A DNA stretch of 64,000 nucleotides from Fuerstiella marisgermanici (GTDB lineage: Bacteria > Planctomycetota > Planctomycetia > Planctomycetales > Planctomycetaceae): the NCBI RefSeq assembly GCF_001983935.1, contig NZ_CP017641.1:496001-560000 (forward strand), in the 5' to 3' direction. A model generated the notes under the pieces. That model saw nothing but the letters and a program-made list of their open reading frames with translations, did no database searches and was not told the DNA's origin. A program made the position numbers and the translations under genes. Shown piece by piece: positions 35,945 through 44,491 of the stretch; within the stretch, counting starts at the first letter, position 1; every line of letters starts with the position of its first letter.

Positions 35945-37228
35945 ATGCGAACGCTCATCCAAAATGGAACGATCGTCGATCCCGCCAATGGCATCGAAGC
36001 TCGTCGCGAGCTGCTGATTGCAGACGGCAAGGTTGTCGAAGTGCTTCCTCAGGGCCAGCAGCCAGATGCCGACAGAGTGATTGATGCGACAGGGCTGCTG
36101 GTCTGCCCCGGCTTCATTGACGTTCACGTCGGAGTGCGAGAACCCGGTTTCGACGAAGACGAAACAATCGCGTCGGCGACAGCGGCTGCCTTGGCCGGCG
36201 GCTTCACGAGTATCGCGGCACTGCCGGACACCAACCCCGTCGTCGATAATCGAGGCTCAGCAGAATTCGTTAAGCGACAGGCAGAACGAGCCAACAATTG
36301 CCGCGTGTTTCCGTTGGGAGCCGTCACAAAAGGAACGCGCGGCGAAGAACTGGCTGAGATTGGGCAACTTGTGGAAGCGGACGCGGTCGCCTTCACAGAC
36401 GCCAAGTCACCAATCGCGAATGCAGAAGTGATGCGGCGAGCGCTGGAATATACGGGGATGTTCGACCGCCCAATTCTGCATCATTCGATGGTACCGGAAT
36501 TGTCTGACACCGGAGTCATGCACGAAGGCTTCCAGTCAACGCGACTGGGCCTGCGTGGGATTCCGGCCGCCGCGAACGACATCATGACCGGTCGCGACAT
36601 CGCTTTGGCAGAACTCACTGGCGGTCGCGTTCATATCATGTGCGTGAATACCCAGGAAACGGTCGAACGTATTCGCCTGGCTCAGGGACGCACTGTCGCA
36701 GTGTCGGCCGACGTCACGCCGCATCACCTGCTGCTAACGGACGAAGTGATGGATTCGTTCGACACGCTTTTCAAATGCAACCCGCCGTTGCGTTCGCAGG
36801 AACACATCGACGCCTTGATCGAAGGCCTGAAAGACGGCACGATCGCCGTGATCAGTTCGGACCACCAACCGCTGGCGATCGAAAAGAAGGACGTAGACCT
36901 CGACAGCGCGCCGTTTGGTATCTGCGGGTTAGAAACAACATTGGCCCTCTGCGTGAAAGCCTTGATTCAGCCGGCACATCTTAGTTGGTCGCAGCTTGTC
37001 GCCTGCCTGACCACCGGTCCAGCGGCGTTGCTGGGTATCCCGCACGGAACGCTGTCTCCGGACGTGGCAGCGGACGTGACGCTTGTCGATCCAATTGAAG
37101 AATGGACCATCGACGCAGCAAGTTTCCGATCGCGCAGTCGCAACACCCCATTCAACGGATGGAAGGTTACGGGCCGAGTTGTCACGACTATAGTAAACGG
37201 CGAGGTTCGCCATTCGACGCGAGCATAG
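35945..37228 (+). CDS. pyrC: Dihydroorotase-like protein PyrC', probably non-catalytic
   Basis: 427 residues, the length and fold of type I dihydroorotase. The metal site is incomplete. The HxH motif of DxHxHxREPG reads His61-Val-Gly63; the His of the usual HxxHVST motif is Cys233 (HIMCVNT); the FSDDG Asp pair reads D152-A153; and the TDHAPH motif reads SDHQPL. His180 and Asp306 remain. Such loss is known in the PyrC' chains of Pseudomonas-type aspartate carbamoyltransferase, which have no dihydroorotase activity but are needed for assembly. An active dihydroorotase should be encoded elsewhere. Starts one base after the pyrB stop. Confidence 0.9.
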   Translation: MRTLIQNGTIVDPANGIEARRELLIADGKVVEVLPQGQQPDADRVIDATGLLVCPGFIDVHVGVREPGFDEDETIASATAAALAGGFTSIAALPDTNPVVDNRGSAEFVKRQAERANNCRVFPLGAVTKGTRGEELAEIGQLVEADAVAFTDAKSPIANAEVMRRALEYTGMFDRPILHHSMVPELSDTGVMHEGFQSTRLGLRGIPAAANDIMTGRDIALAELTGGRVHIMCVNTQETVERIRLAQGRTVAVSADVTPHHLLLTDEVMDSFDTLFKCNPPLRSQEHIDALIEGLKDGTIAVISSDHQPLAIEKKDVDLDSAPFGICGLETTLALCVKALIQPAHLSWSQLVACLTTGPAALLGIPHGTLSPDVAADVTLVDPIEEWTIDAASFRSRSRNTPFNGWKVTGRVVTTIVNGEVRHSTRA

Positions 37229-37239
37229 TGGCGCCGTCG

Positions 37240-37929
37240 TTACTTCGCCACGCGGCCGATAAACATCAGCTTGCCCCAGCCAATCTGCTGCTGCTCCATT
37301 TCGAAATGAGAATGCAACAGATCGAGTATCTGCTGCGGTCGACTTAGCCAGTTTTCGTAGGTGTCTCGTTCGCGTTCCGTCATGCGAGCCAAAGCGTCGC
37401 CTCGGCGGTAGAACATTCGTACCAGGCGTCGATCAGTTATGGCATGAGCGACCTTCAAAAACGGAGTCGACCACGGTTCCACCAGAACAATGCGGCCACC
37501 CGGATTCAACACGCGGCGGATTTCCTGAAGCACTTTCCCCAGATCATCGGGAAGTGTCGGTAAATGATGCAGCCCGCCCTGCACAACGATGACGTCTTTG
37601 TGGTTGTCGGGCCAATGCAGATCGCGGCAATCACCCACGTACAACGGTACATCGCCGTCAAACTCCCTCAGCAGACGCGGCGACAGGTCGACGCCTTCAA
37701 GGTTCTGAAAACCAAGGTGTCGCAGAGTTGTCAGGCCGTTGCCTCGACCGCAGAACAACTCAGCAACTGCCAGCTTCTTGTCCCAGCGGTCGACGCCCAG
37801 TTGTCGGTACCTCGCCACAAACTTCGATCGTTCTTCGGCAGGCGACTCGAAGTCCAGATACGCCTGCTCCCAGGCTTCGTCACAACACGAATCGTCAGCG
37901 ACCCAATAAGTGATGTTGCCGTCCGTCAT
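37240..37929 (-). CDS. SAM-dependent methyltransferase (class I)
   Basis: 229 residues from the ATG at 37929, which overlaps the stop of the GT2 gene as ATGA; the longer frame to 38187 lies inside that gene. SAM-binding motif I is AELFCGRGNGLTTLRHLG near 60; the acidic motif II is EGVDLSPRLL, followed by VVQGGLHHLPT and LNPGGRIVLVEPW. It resembles the UbiE/methyltransferase 11 group. As the last gene of a four-gene unit with two glycosyltransferase-type proteins and an esterase, it probably methylates a sugar or lipid intermediate. The substrate is not readable. Confidence 0.85.
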   Translation of the reverse strand: MTDGNITYWVADDSCCDEAWEQAYLDFESPAEERSKFVARYRQLGVDRWDKKLAVAELFCGRGNGLTTLRHLGFQNLEGVDLSPRLLREFDGDVPLYVGDCRDLHWPDNHKDVIVVQGGLHHLPTLPDDLGKVLQEIRRVLNPGGRIVLVEPWSTPFLKVAHAITDRRLVRMFYRRGDALARMTERERDTYENWLSRPQQILDLLHSHFEMEQQQIGWGKLMFIGRVAK

Positions 37930-39149
37930 TGTGACTCGCCCATGCTCGAAGACGGTTGGTGGTGCATCCGAAGAATGCCCAGAAACAGCGACGCGAGCGC
38001 GGTCTGCACGGCCAACGCAGTCAGAGTCACTCCTGGAATTACCCATCGCATCGTCACCGCGTAGTCCAATCGACCGAACTCGGCGCGGTACCATTGCAGC
38101 ACCGCGCACAGTAATAGGCCAGTTCCCATCAAACCGACGATCGCGGCACCAATTAGCATTCGTTCCAGTGTGGCCACATTTATCCATTGCGTCAGCCCAC
38201 GATGAACGGGCAGCATGCCGCTGTCAGTGCCGTATACCTGAGCCAGCACGGCAAAAATGACGGATTGAAACCCGACAATCGCAGATAACGAAGCGAACAG
38301 CAACGTGTGAGCGTCAAACGTTGCTCCACCAATTGTGACACCTGGCAAAGCGACCGCGTATCCAAGCACTCCCAGCAAGATCATCAACAGCCCTGGCAGA
38401 AAGAATGTCCACCGTGGTGAGTACAGCATGAAGAAGCGAACGGTTCTCCAACCATCGCGAAACGTTCGAAGATGGGGCGGGTGAGCCTTCCGGCCGTCTG
38501 GATGCAGAGTGATCGGCACTTCCGAAATACGGCCCTCAACCAGCGTACTTTTGACGATCATTTCTGTCGCGAATTCCATCCCTGTGCAACGTTGATTTAA
38601 CGATTCGTAGAAGTCGCGACGAAAGCCACGCAGGCCGCAATAGATGTCGTGAATAGGGACTCGAAAAAACACGGCCGCCATTCGAGACAGCATCGGGTTG
38701 CCCAGCCAACGATGCAGAAACGGCATAGCGCCAGGAAGAATTTGCCCCCCACCAGAAGGCAGTCGGCACCCCTGAACCAGGTCGCTGCCTGCTCGCAACG
38801 CGTCGACGAACTTTGGGATCTCAAGAAATTCGTAGCTATCATCCGCGTCCCCCATAATGACAAATTCACCGCGAGCGGCAGCGATGCCCCCCATCAACGC
38901 GCTTCCGTAGCCTCGCTGAGGAACGTCGACAACGCGAGCACCCAAATCGATTGCCAGTTTCTGCGATCCGTCATCGCTGCCGTTGTCGCCGATGACGACT
39001 TCGCCATTGATGCCGTGAGCTGCGAAGGCCTGTTGAGCTTTCCGGATACACGTTTCGATCGTATCCGCTTCATTCAGGCAGGGCATGACGACACTGACTT
39101 CGACGTCATAGGTGTTAGGCGGTGATTCTGTATCGGACAATTCTGTCAT
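37926..39149 (-). CDS. Family 2 glycosyltransferase with C-terminal membrane helices
   Basis: 407 residues from the ATG at 39149, which overlaps the stop of the preceding gene (ATGA). The GT-A domain spans about 15-240: SVVMPCLNEADTIETC, GDNGSDDGS, FVIMGDADDSYEF (metal-binding DAD), and HDIYCGLRGFRR. Four or so hydrophobic segments follow (about 255-390). It resembles polyprenyl-phosphate sugar transferases of the dolichol-phosphate mannose synthase type. It probably loads a sugar on a lipid carrier for the GT39-like protein encoded just upstream. Confidence 0.88.
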   Translation of the reverse strand: MTELSDTESPPNTYDVEVSVVMPCLNEADTIETCIRKAQQAFAAHGINGEVVIGDNGSDDGSQKLAIDLGARVVDVPQRGYGSALMGGIAAARGEFVIMGDADDSYEFLEIPKFVDALRAGSDLVQGCRLPSGGGQILPGAMPFLHRWLGNPMLSRMAAVFFRVPIHDIYCGLRGFRRDFYESLNQRCTGMEFATEMIVKSTLVEGRISEVPITLHPDGRKAHPPHLRTFRDGWRTVRFFMLYSPRWTFFLPGLLMILLGVLGYAVALPGVTIGGATFDAHTLLFASLSAIVGFQSVIFAVLAQVYGTDSGMLPVHRGLTQWINVATLERMLIGAAIVGLMGTGLLLCAVLQWYRAEFGRLDYAVTMRWVIPGVTLTALAVQTALASLFLGILRMHHQPSSSMGESQ

Positions 39150-40486
39150 GAGACTTTCGCGCAACGAGAACTGGCACCGCAGCACAATGCGACTACCATC
39201 AGCGGCTCAAGCACCAGGCGATAGCGAACGTTTGGGATTTCCACCAGTGCTGTCAGGCCGGACATCATGCCAAAAAACAGCAACAATGAAACTCCAAACC
39301 ATCTTGTGTCGGGACGCACGATCATCATGCTGGTTCCTGTCAGCACCAGCATTGCTACGAACGCGTTCCACTTTAAACTGCGCTGTGGCACCAATTGATA
39401 GATCGACGTTTCCAGATCCGTCAACGTTGCGTTGCTCCAACCCACCTGGCCAGCCGGTGGCGGGCCGTTGGGGCCTGCGATGTAAGGATAGGGATCGGGG
39501 ACGCACCGCCAAAAGTTCACAAGTCGCCGAAATGCGGCCTTCCCGAATTTAATCGGACCAGCGCGAATTGCATCGAAGCATACTCGCTTCATCAGTCGGT
39601 CGATATCATCGTCCGGCATTCCTGTCTCCGCAAGGCGGTCTGAGACGCTCCACGTGGCTCGCAGTTCTGGATTGTGGACTGGCCATTCCGTGGTGCTAAG
39701 TAGTTGCTGACCGGCCTCTGTTTGAGGGATCTCAAGCCCAGCGCCGGAGCCGTCCTGGAAGGTGACAATCCACAGGTTGCGCCCCACAAACTGCGTCAGA
39801 AAGTATTCGCCAAAGACTGCACGGTTGCGCACAAACCAAGGCATCACGATCACAGACATCACCACGACGCCGACAGTGCTAGCTCGAAGTCTGCTCCTAA
39901 CGCTGCCACTGGTCCCTGCAATCGTGATCAACGCAAACGCAGGGAGCCACCACAGTTGAACGACCGGGCGGACCAGAATACTCAGCCCCAACGTCGCGCC
40001 AACTGCAGCGCACCGGCGGACTGTCGTGCGGTTCAGGCATGCCCACAAACAGGCCACGTGCAACGTGATGACGAATATGAATAGCGTCTCGGTCAACAAC
40101 GTTTGAGCGAACCACGCACGCACCATTCCAAGTGCAGCCACCGTGTAAGCAGCCATCGCCCAACGTTCTGAATGCGTAATTCGCCAGACTAACCACGCCG
40201 TGATTACGGTCGTCAGCACCAGCAATACGTGCTGGACGATGACAGTCACCAGCCACGCCTGGCTACCGGCCACCGCCTGCCACAGACCGAGAAATGCAGG
40301 GTAGCCCGGAGTACGATAGGCGATCGGATCGTTTGCCCAGGCAAAATTGCCGTCAGCGCAGAGCTGCCCCAGTTTCCAGTAGCCAGCGGCATCCATCACC
40401 ACGTCGGCCGGGCCGGACAACACCAAGGCAGCCAGCATGCTAACGTGAAGGCAGAGCAGTAGAGCCCAGCGGCTGCGGCTATTCAT
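39146..40486 (-). CDS. GT39-like multi-pass membrane glycosyltransferase
   Basis: 446 residues from the ATG at 40486, which overlaps the esterase gene by 8 bp. It has an N-terminal helix, a loop with DAAGYWKLG and YRTPGYPAFLGLWQ, then about nine further hydrophobic segments. A long soluble loop (about 250-350) precedes the last helices. This matches the layout of PMT/ArnT-type (GT39) enzymes, which use lipid-linked sugars on the outer face of the membrane. A GT2 partner follows directly. Acceptor unknown. Confidence 0.8.
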   Translation of the reverse strand: MNSRSRWALLLCLHVSMLAALVLSGPADVVMDAAGYWKLGQLCADGNFAWANDPIAYRTPGYPAFLGLWQAVAGSQAWLVTVIVQHVLLVLTTVITAWLVWRITHSERWAMAAYTVAALGMVRAWFAQTLLTETLFIFVITLHVACLWACLNRTTVRRCAAVGATLGLSILVRPVVQLWWLPAFALITIAGTSGSVRSRLRASTVGVVVMSVIVMPWFVRNRAVFGEYFLTQFVGRNLWIVTFQDGSGAGLEIPQTEAGQQLLSTTEWPVHNPELRATWSVSDRLAETGMPDDDIDRLMKRVCFDAIRAGPIKFGKAAFRRLVNFWRCVPDPYPYIAGPNGPPPAGQVGWSNATLTDLETSIYQLVPQRSLKWNAFVAMLVLTGTSMMIVRPDTRWFGVSLLLFFGMMSGLTALVEIPNVRYRLVLEPLMVVALCCGASSRCAKVS

Positions 40487-42554
40487 CGCCCGACGCGCCT
40501 GCCGCCCGAGTTGGTTGTGCAAACAAGTTGGTACTTAGCTTGGGATACGCTTTCATCACCGACTGTAGTTCAGTCCTGCAACGATCTGAGGCGTCCACAA
40601 ATTGCACGCGGTCCGGTCCCGCCAACAGCACCAGTTCTGGAATGTCGAACTGCTCGAGTAACCCAAAACACAATGACTCTGGCACCTTGTCCATGCCTTT
40701 GTTTTGTTCGAGTAACTCACGCAAACTGCCCAGTGAACCTCGAAGCTGCAGCGTTTCGAACTGGTCACCCGAAGCGGCCGCGACAAGTGATATCAGCGAC
40801 GTCCGAGGTCCGGCCGCTACCAGTTTGACATGTTCACACCCAAATTCTTCGCGTGCCCACTTCGCGGCAGCCTGAAGTTGTCCGGCCTGAATTCCAATCG
40901 GGCGATCACCGAGACTGGATACCAGAATCGCGTACAGAAAGTCGTGTTTGGTAATCTTTGATTCACCAAAGTAAAACGGATCGATCGCCAGCACGCGATA
41001 TCCATCGTTTAGCAAATGCTGAGTTTCCCCGGTCAGGCTGGATCCCCGGTCATCCGCGACAACGATCGCCAACTTTTTGCTCTTGCTGCCGGGGACGGAC
41101 AGTTCAACCGCTGGCACCGTCCAGTCGCCGCCGAATCGCAGCCACCAGAACGATGCTGACAGATTTTCGGAGTTTCGCTGCGACTGCTGAATCGCCAGTG
41201 TGTGGAACGCTTTCAACTTCACAATGTCGTGTAGCTTCGGTCGCTGCTGGGTCTGCCACGCAGATAACTCGCCCGCACCCGCTGGTTGTGAATGAGACAG
41301 CCCGTCGGAAAGCTGCAAGGCCAGGGAGTTGAAGTCCAGGTTGCCTTCCGGCAGCTTCACGTGAAGTTGGTCTTTGGTCTTCAGTTCGTCCTCACTGGCG
41401 ATCTCCTTTGCGGCGTTCTTGTCGAGGTTGCCCAGAAAGAATTCTTCCAGCATCCCGTACAACTGCTGTCGGTTGTCAACCAGGAAATTGTGAGTCCCGG
41501 GATCATTGTTGATATGGTATCTCAGGTTCGTTGGTTTGTTATAAAGTTTGTAGATCGGTTGAGCTGCTTCAAGTAGCGGCGGCAGCGCGTGTTCTGCCTT
41601 GAAGCAGCAATTGTCTTCCGCATTATTCGTCAGCAATGCGGGGCGCGGAGCCAACATGGCGGTCAACTGAGCATAGTCAGTGACCGACGCCAGGTCGCAC
41701 GGCGTTTGTTCTGAATCGCCGAGGTCGCTTTGGTAGCGGGCTCGCGTTTTGAAACTGGAATAGCCCGCAACCGGATTGCACAGCGTCACGCGAGTGTCCA
41801 GCGAACTAATGAAGATCGTCTGCCAACCGCCGCCTGACAGCCCGGCCACAGCCACTCTTGCAGGGTCTGCGTTTTCATGTTGCAGCAGGATGTCCAGCCC
41901 GCGACTCATCGCCAGGTAAAAAGGTGCCAGCCCGCTGGTGCCGCACAAGTTCACTTGATTCATGCTGTAGTGATTGAAGCCGGGGGTGGCAAGTTGCCCC
42001 ATGCCGAGCCATTCCAGATTCAATGCGATCATGCCGCGTTTGGCCTGGTTGATACATCGCATTTGCTTATAGTCGGCCGCCATGCCGTCCGGGCGATCGT
42101 GCCCGTTGACGTTCATGACGACAGGCACTTTGCCGGACAGTTTTTCGGGTTCGTATAGCAATCCCGCCGTCCACATTCCGGGAACGACTTCGTATCTCAG
42201 CTTGCGAATGCGGTAACCGGGGCCGCCTTCAATTTCACCCTGCCATTCCACTTTCGTGGGCAGCGTTCTCCACTTCGCCGCTTCGCCTCGAAACACGACT
42301 TTCTTCAAAACGTCTTCTCGCACCTTTTTTGCATACGTCTCCCATTCGCCGACTGTGGTCACTTCGGGCATCGGCAGGATGTGAGACTCGGTGTACGCTT
42401 CAATTTCGGATTGAGGCAAGTCGGGATTAATCAGCCGCTGCGCCAACGCGGATTCGATGGTGAGTGGAGCGTTCCTGCCATCATCGGCCGATGTGTCGAG
42501 AGCGATAAGCAGCCAACCGATCAAAGGCGGCATGACGAGTCGTTGAACGGACAT
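40479..42554 (-). CDS. Exported acetylxylan-esterase-like protein with two alpha/beta-hydrolase domains
   Basis: 691 residues from the ATG at 42554, which places a signal peptide at the N-terminus (LVMPPLIGWLLIALDTSA). The frame to 42767 is longer but adds an Arg-rich unlikely start. Domain 1 (about 40-375) is an alpha/beta-hydrolase with oxyanion strand VVMNVNGHD, nucleophile elbow GLSGGGWQ, and candidate His in DPGTHNF. Domain 2 (about 460-680) repeats the fold (LAIVVADDRGSS, VLAIDPFYFGES), but the elbow reads AAGPRTS, so its nucleophile seems lost. Probably deacetylates or de-esterifies an extracellular polymer. First gene of the glycan unit. Confidence 0.82.
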   Translation of the reverse strand: MSVQRLVMPPLIGWLLIALDTSADDGRNAPLTIESALAQRLINPDLPQSEIEAYTESHILPMPEVTTVGEWETYAKKVREDVLKKVVFRGEAAKWRTLPTKVEWQGEIEGGPGYRIRKLRYEVVPGMWTAGLLYEPEKLSGKVPVVMNVNGHDRPDGMAADYKQMRCINQAKRGMIALNLEWLGMGQLATPGFNHYSMNQVNLCGTSGLAPFYLAMSRGLDILLQHENADPARVAVAGLSGGGWQTIFISSLDTRVTLCNPVAGYSSFKTRARYQSDLGDSEQTPCDLASVTDYAQLTAMLAPRPALLTNNAEDNCCFKAEHALPPLLEAAQPIYKLYNKPTNLRYHINNDPGTHNFLVDNRQQLYGMLEEFFLGNLDKNAAKEIASEDELKTKDQLHVKLPEGNLDFNSLALQLSDGLSHSQPAGAGELSAWQTQQRPKLHDIVKLKAFHTLAIQQSQRNSENLSASFWWLRFGGDWTVPAVELSVPGSKSKKLAIVVADDRGSSLTGETQHLLNDGYRVLAIDPFYFGESKITKHDFLYAILVSSLGDRPIGIQAGQLQAAAKWAREEFGCEHVKLVAAGPRTSLISLVAAASGDQFETLQLRGSLGSLRELLEQNKGMDKVPESLCFGLLEQFDIPELVLLAGPDRVQFVDASDRCRTELQSVMKAYPKLSTNLFAQPTRAAGASGDE

Positions 42555-42976
42555 GGATGGGGTTTCCGTTGCGGGGCGGAAGGGCAGGCAAGAGTCATTA
42601 TGGTATCGCCGCCACGGATTTTTGCCACGTTGCTGGCGCCAGGGACGAGCAAATATGCTCGTCGATCGACTTCGCCGGGAGTAGGTGCTGATCGATCTAC
42701 GGCGACCAGCGCATCTGCAGGTAAGGATTCCTGCCAGGTAAATAAGTTTGCCACCCGCTTGGGGCAAAAATTCCGCCGAAAGCGGGACGAAACCGCAGTC
42801 GTTGGTCGCATGGGGCTGACCGGTACTCTTGTATTAGCTGATGGCCGTTCGCTCCGTGATTTGGTCGCAACTAGTTTTCTCCAGGCGTTGAATTTCCTGC
42901 TTTGGTTTCCTACCGTGCTTCGTCGTAAACCACCACTCAAATGCCCCGCCCTACCCCACTTCGGAGCCCTCCACAA
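42555..42976. other. Divergent intergenic region esterase / DUF1080 protein
   Basis: 422 bp, no supported gene. A weak promoter-like pair, TTGAAT (42888) and TACCGT (42911) with 17 bp between, points toward the DUF1080 gene; the second box is poor. No repeat or clear operator seen. Confidence 0.35.
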
Positions 42977-44425
42977 ATGAAGATGTTCACCCGCTTGACC
43001 GCGCTGCTGGCGCTGGTCGCCACTGCCTCTCCGTTCTCTGCTGCTCAAAATGCGAAACCTGATGCCAACGTCGACGCTGGCGCGAGAGCTTTGCAGATTC
43101 TGGAATCTGCTGCATGGGCGGACATTTTCAACGGGAAGGACCTGGCTGGTTGGACGGGCGACACCCAAAACTACTTGGTTGAAGACGGAGTTCTGGTCTG
43201 CAAAAAAGGGGGCCACAATCTCGTCAGCGAAAAACAATATGGCGACTTCGCCTTTCAGTTCGAATTTAAACTGGAGGAAAGTGGCAACAACGGAGTCGGC
43301 ATTCGAGTATCGGAAGGTGGGCATGCCGCGACCGATGGTATGGAGATTCAAATACTGGACCACCACGGCAGCCGCTACGGTGGTGAAGCCATCATGGAGA
43401 ACGGCAAGAAGCGGAAGCTAAGCTGGCTGAAGCCGTGGCAGTATCATGGATCGATTTACGGCGTTTATCCTTCGAGAATTGGGTACCTGAAACCGGTCGG
43501 CGAGTGGAATTCTGAAACCATCGTCGCGATCGATGATCACATCCTGGTCATTCTTAACGGTGCCGTGATCATGGACGTGTGTCTGGATGACGTCACTCCG
43601 GTCGACGGCAACCCTCATCCGGGTATGCACAACAAGTCGGGCCACCTGATGCTGGCCGGACACAATGATCGTGTGGAATTCCGGAACCTGAAGCTGGCGG
43701 ACTATTCGCCAGCACCCAGCACGCCAAAGACAGACAAGCACAACACGCCACCGGAAGGTTTTTCGGCGTTGTTCAACGGGAAGGACCTGACCGGTTGGAA
43801 AGGACTCGCTCACCGCAATGCCAACGAACGTCGGGCGCTGAAAGGCGATGACTTGAAGGCAGCTCAGGCGACCGCCGATGAAAGTATGAATCAGCACTGG
43901 AGCGTTTCTGACGGCGTGCTGACTTACGACGGCAAAGGTCAGAGTCTCTGCACAGCCAATGACTACGGCGATTTCGAGTTCTACTGCGAATGGAAGATTC
44001 CGCCGGGCGCGGATTCGGGCATTTATTTACGAGGCACGCCGCAGGTGCAAATCTGGGATCCCTGGCGTACTCAGTCAAAAGAAGAGCACACCGTACCGGA
44101 TTCGTCAGAGGAATGGGTTGAGCGGTACCGACACGGCCAGCAGCTTGGATCTGGCGGACTGTGGAATAACCGCCGCTGGCGGAATTCGCCGTTGGTTCTG
44201 GCGGACAAGAAGGCTGGCGAATGGAACAACTTCCTGATTCGTATGGTGGGCGACAAAGTTACGATCTGGCTGAATGACAAGTTAGTTGTCGACCGGGTGA
44301 GGCTCGAAAACTTCTGGGACAAAGCACGCCTTATGCCTCTGCCTCGAGCCGACCAAATTGAATTGCAGCACCACGGCAGTGAATTGTTCTTCCGCAACCT
44401 GTACATTCGCGAGTTGCCGTATTAA
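42977..44425 (+). CDS. Exported protein with two DUF1080 (3-keto-disaccharide hydrolase) domains
   Basis: 482 residues from the ATG at 42977, which exposes a signal peptide (MKMFTRLTALLALVATASPFSA). Domain 1 (about 45-255) begins with FNGKDLAGW, contains FEFKLEESGNNGVGIRV and ends in VEFRNLKL. Domain 2 (about 270-480) begins with LFNGKDLTGW and has CEWKIPPGADSGIYLRG and LFFRNLYIREL. The fold is concanavalin-like; characterised members cleave 3-keto-glucosides or related sugars. Tandem copies are common in planctomycetes. The sialidase-like gene at 15432 carries a third copy. Confidence 0.88.
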   Translation: MKMFTRLTALLALVATASPFSAAQNAKPDANVDAGARALQILESAAWADIFNGKDLAGWTGDTQNYLVEDGVLVCKKGGHNLVSEKQYGDFAFQFEFKLEESGNNGVGIRVSEGGHAATDGMEIQILDHHGSRYGGEAIMENGKKRKLSWLKPWQYHGSIYGVYPSRIGYLKPVGEWNSETIVAIDDHILVILNGAVIMDVCLDDVTPVDGNPHPGMHNKSGHLMLAGHNDRVEFRNLKLADYSPAPSTPKTDKHNTPPEGFSALFNGKDLTGWKGLAHRNANERRALKGDDLKAAQATADESMNQHWSVSDGVLTYDGKGQSLCTANDYGDFEFYCEWKIPPGADSGIYLRGTPQVQIWDPWRTQSKEEHTVPDSSEEWVERYRHGQQLGSGGLWNNRRWRNSPLVLADKKAGEWNNFLIRMVGDKVTIWLNDKLVVDRVRLENFWDKARLMPLPRADQIELQHHGSELFFRNLYIRELPY

Positions 44426-44491
44426 TCACTCGTTGCGGGTGCGCAATGGGCGGTCGGTCATGAGTTATTGTTTTCCAACGGAGTTTCCCGC

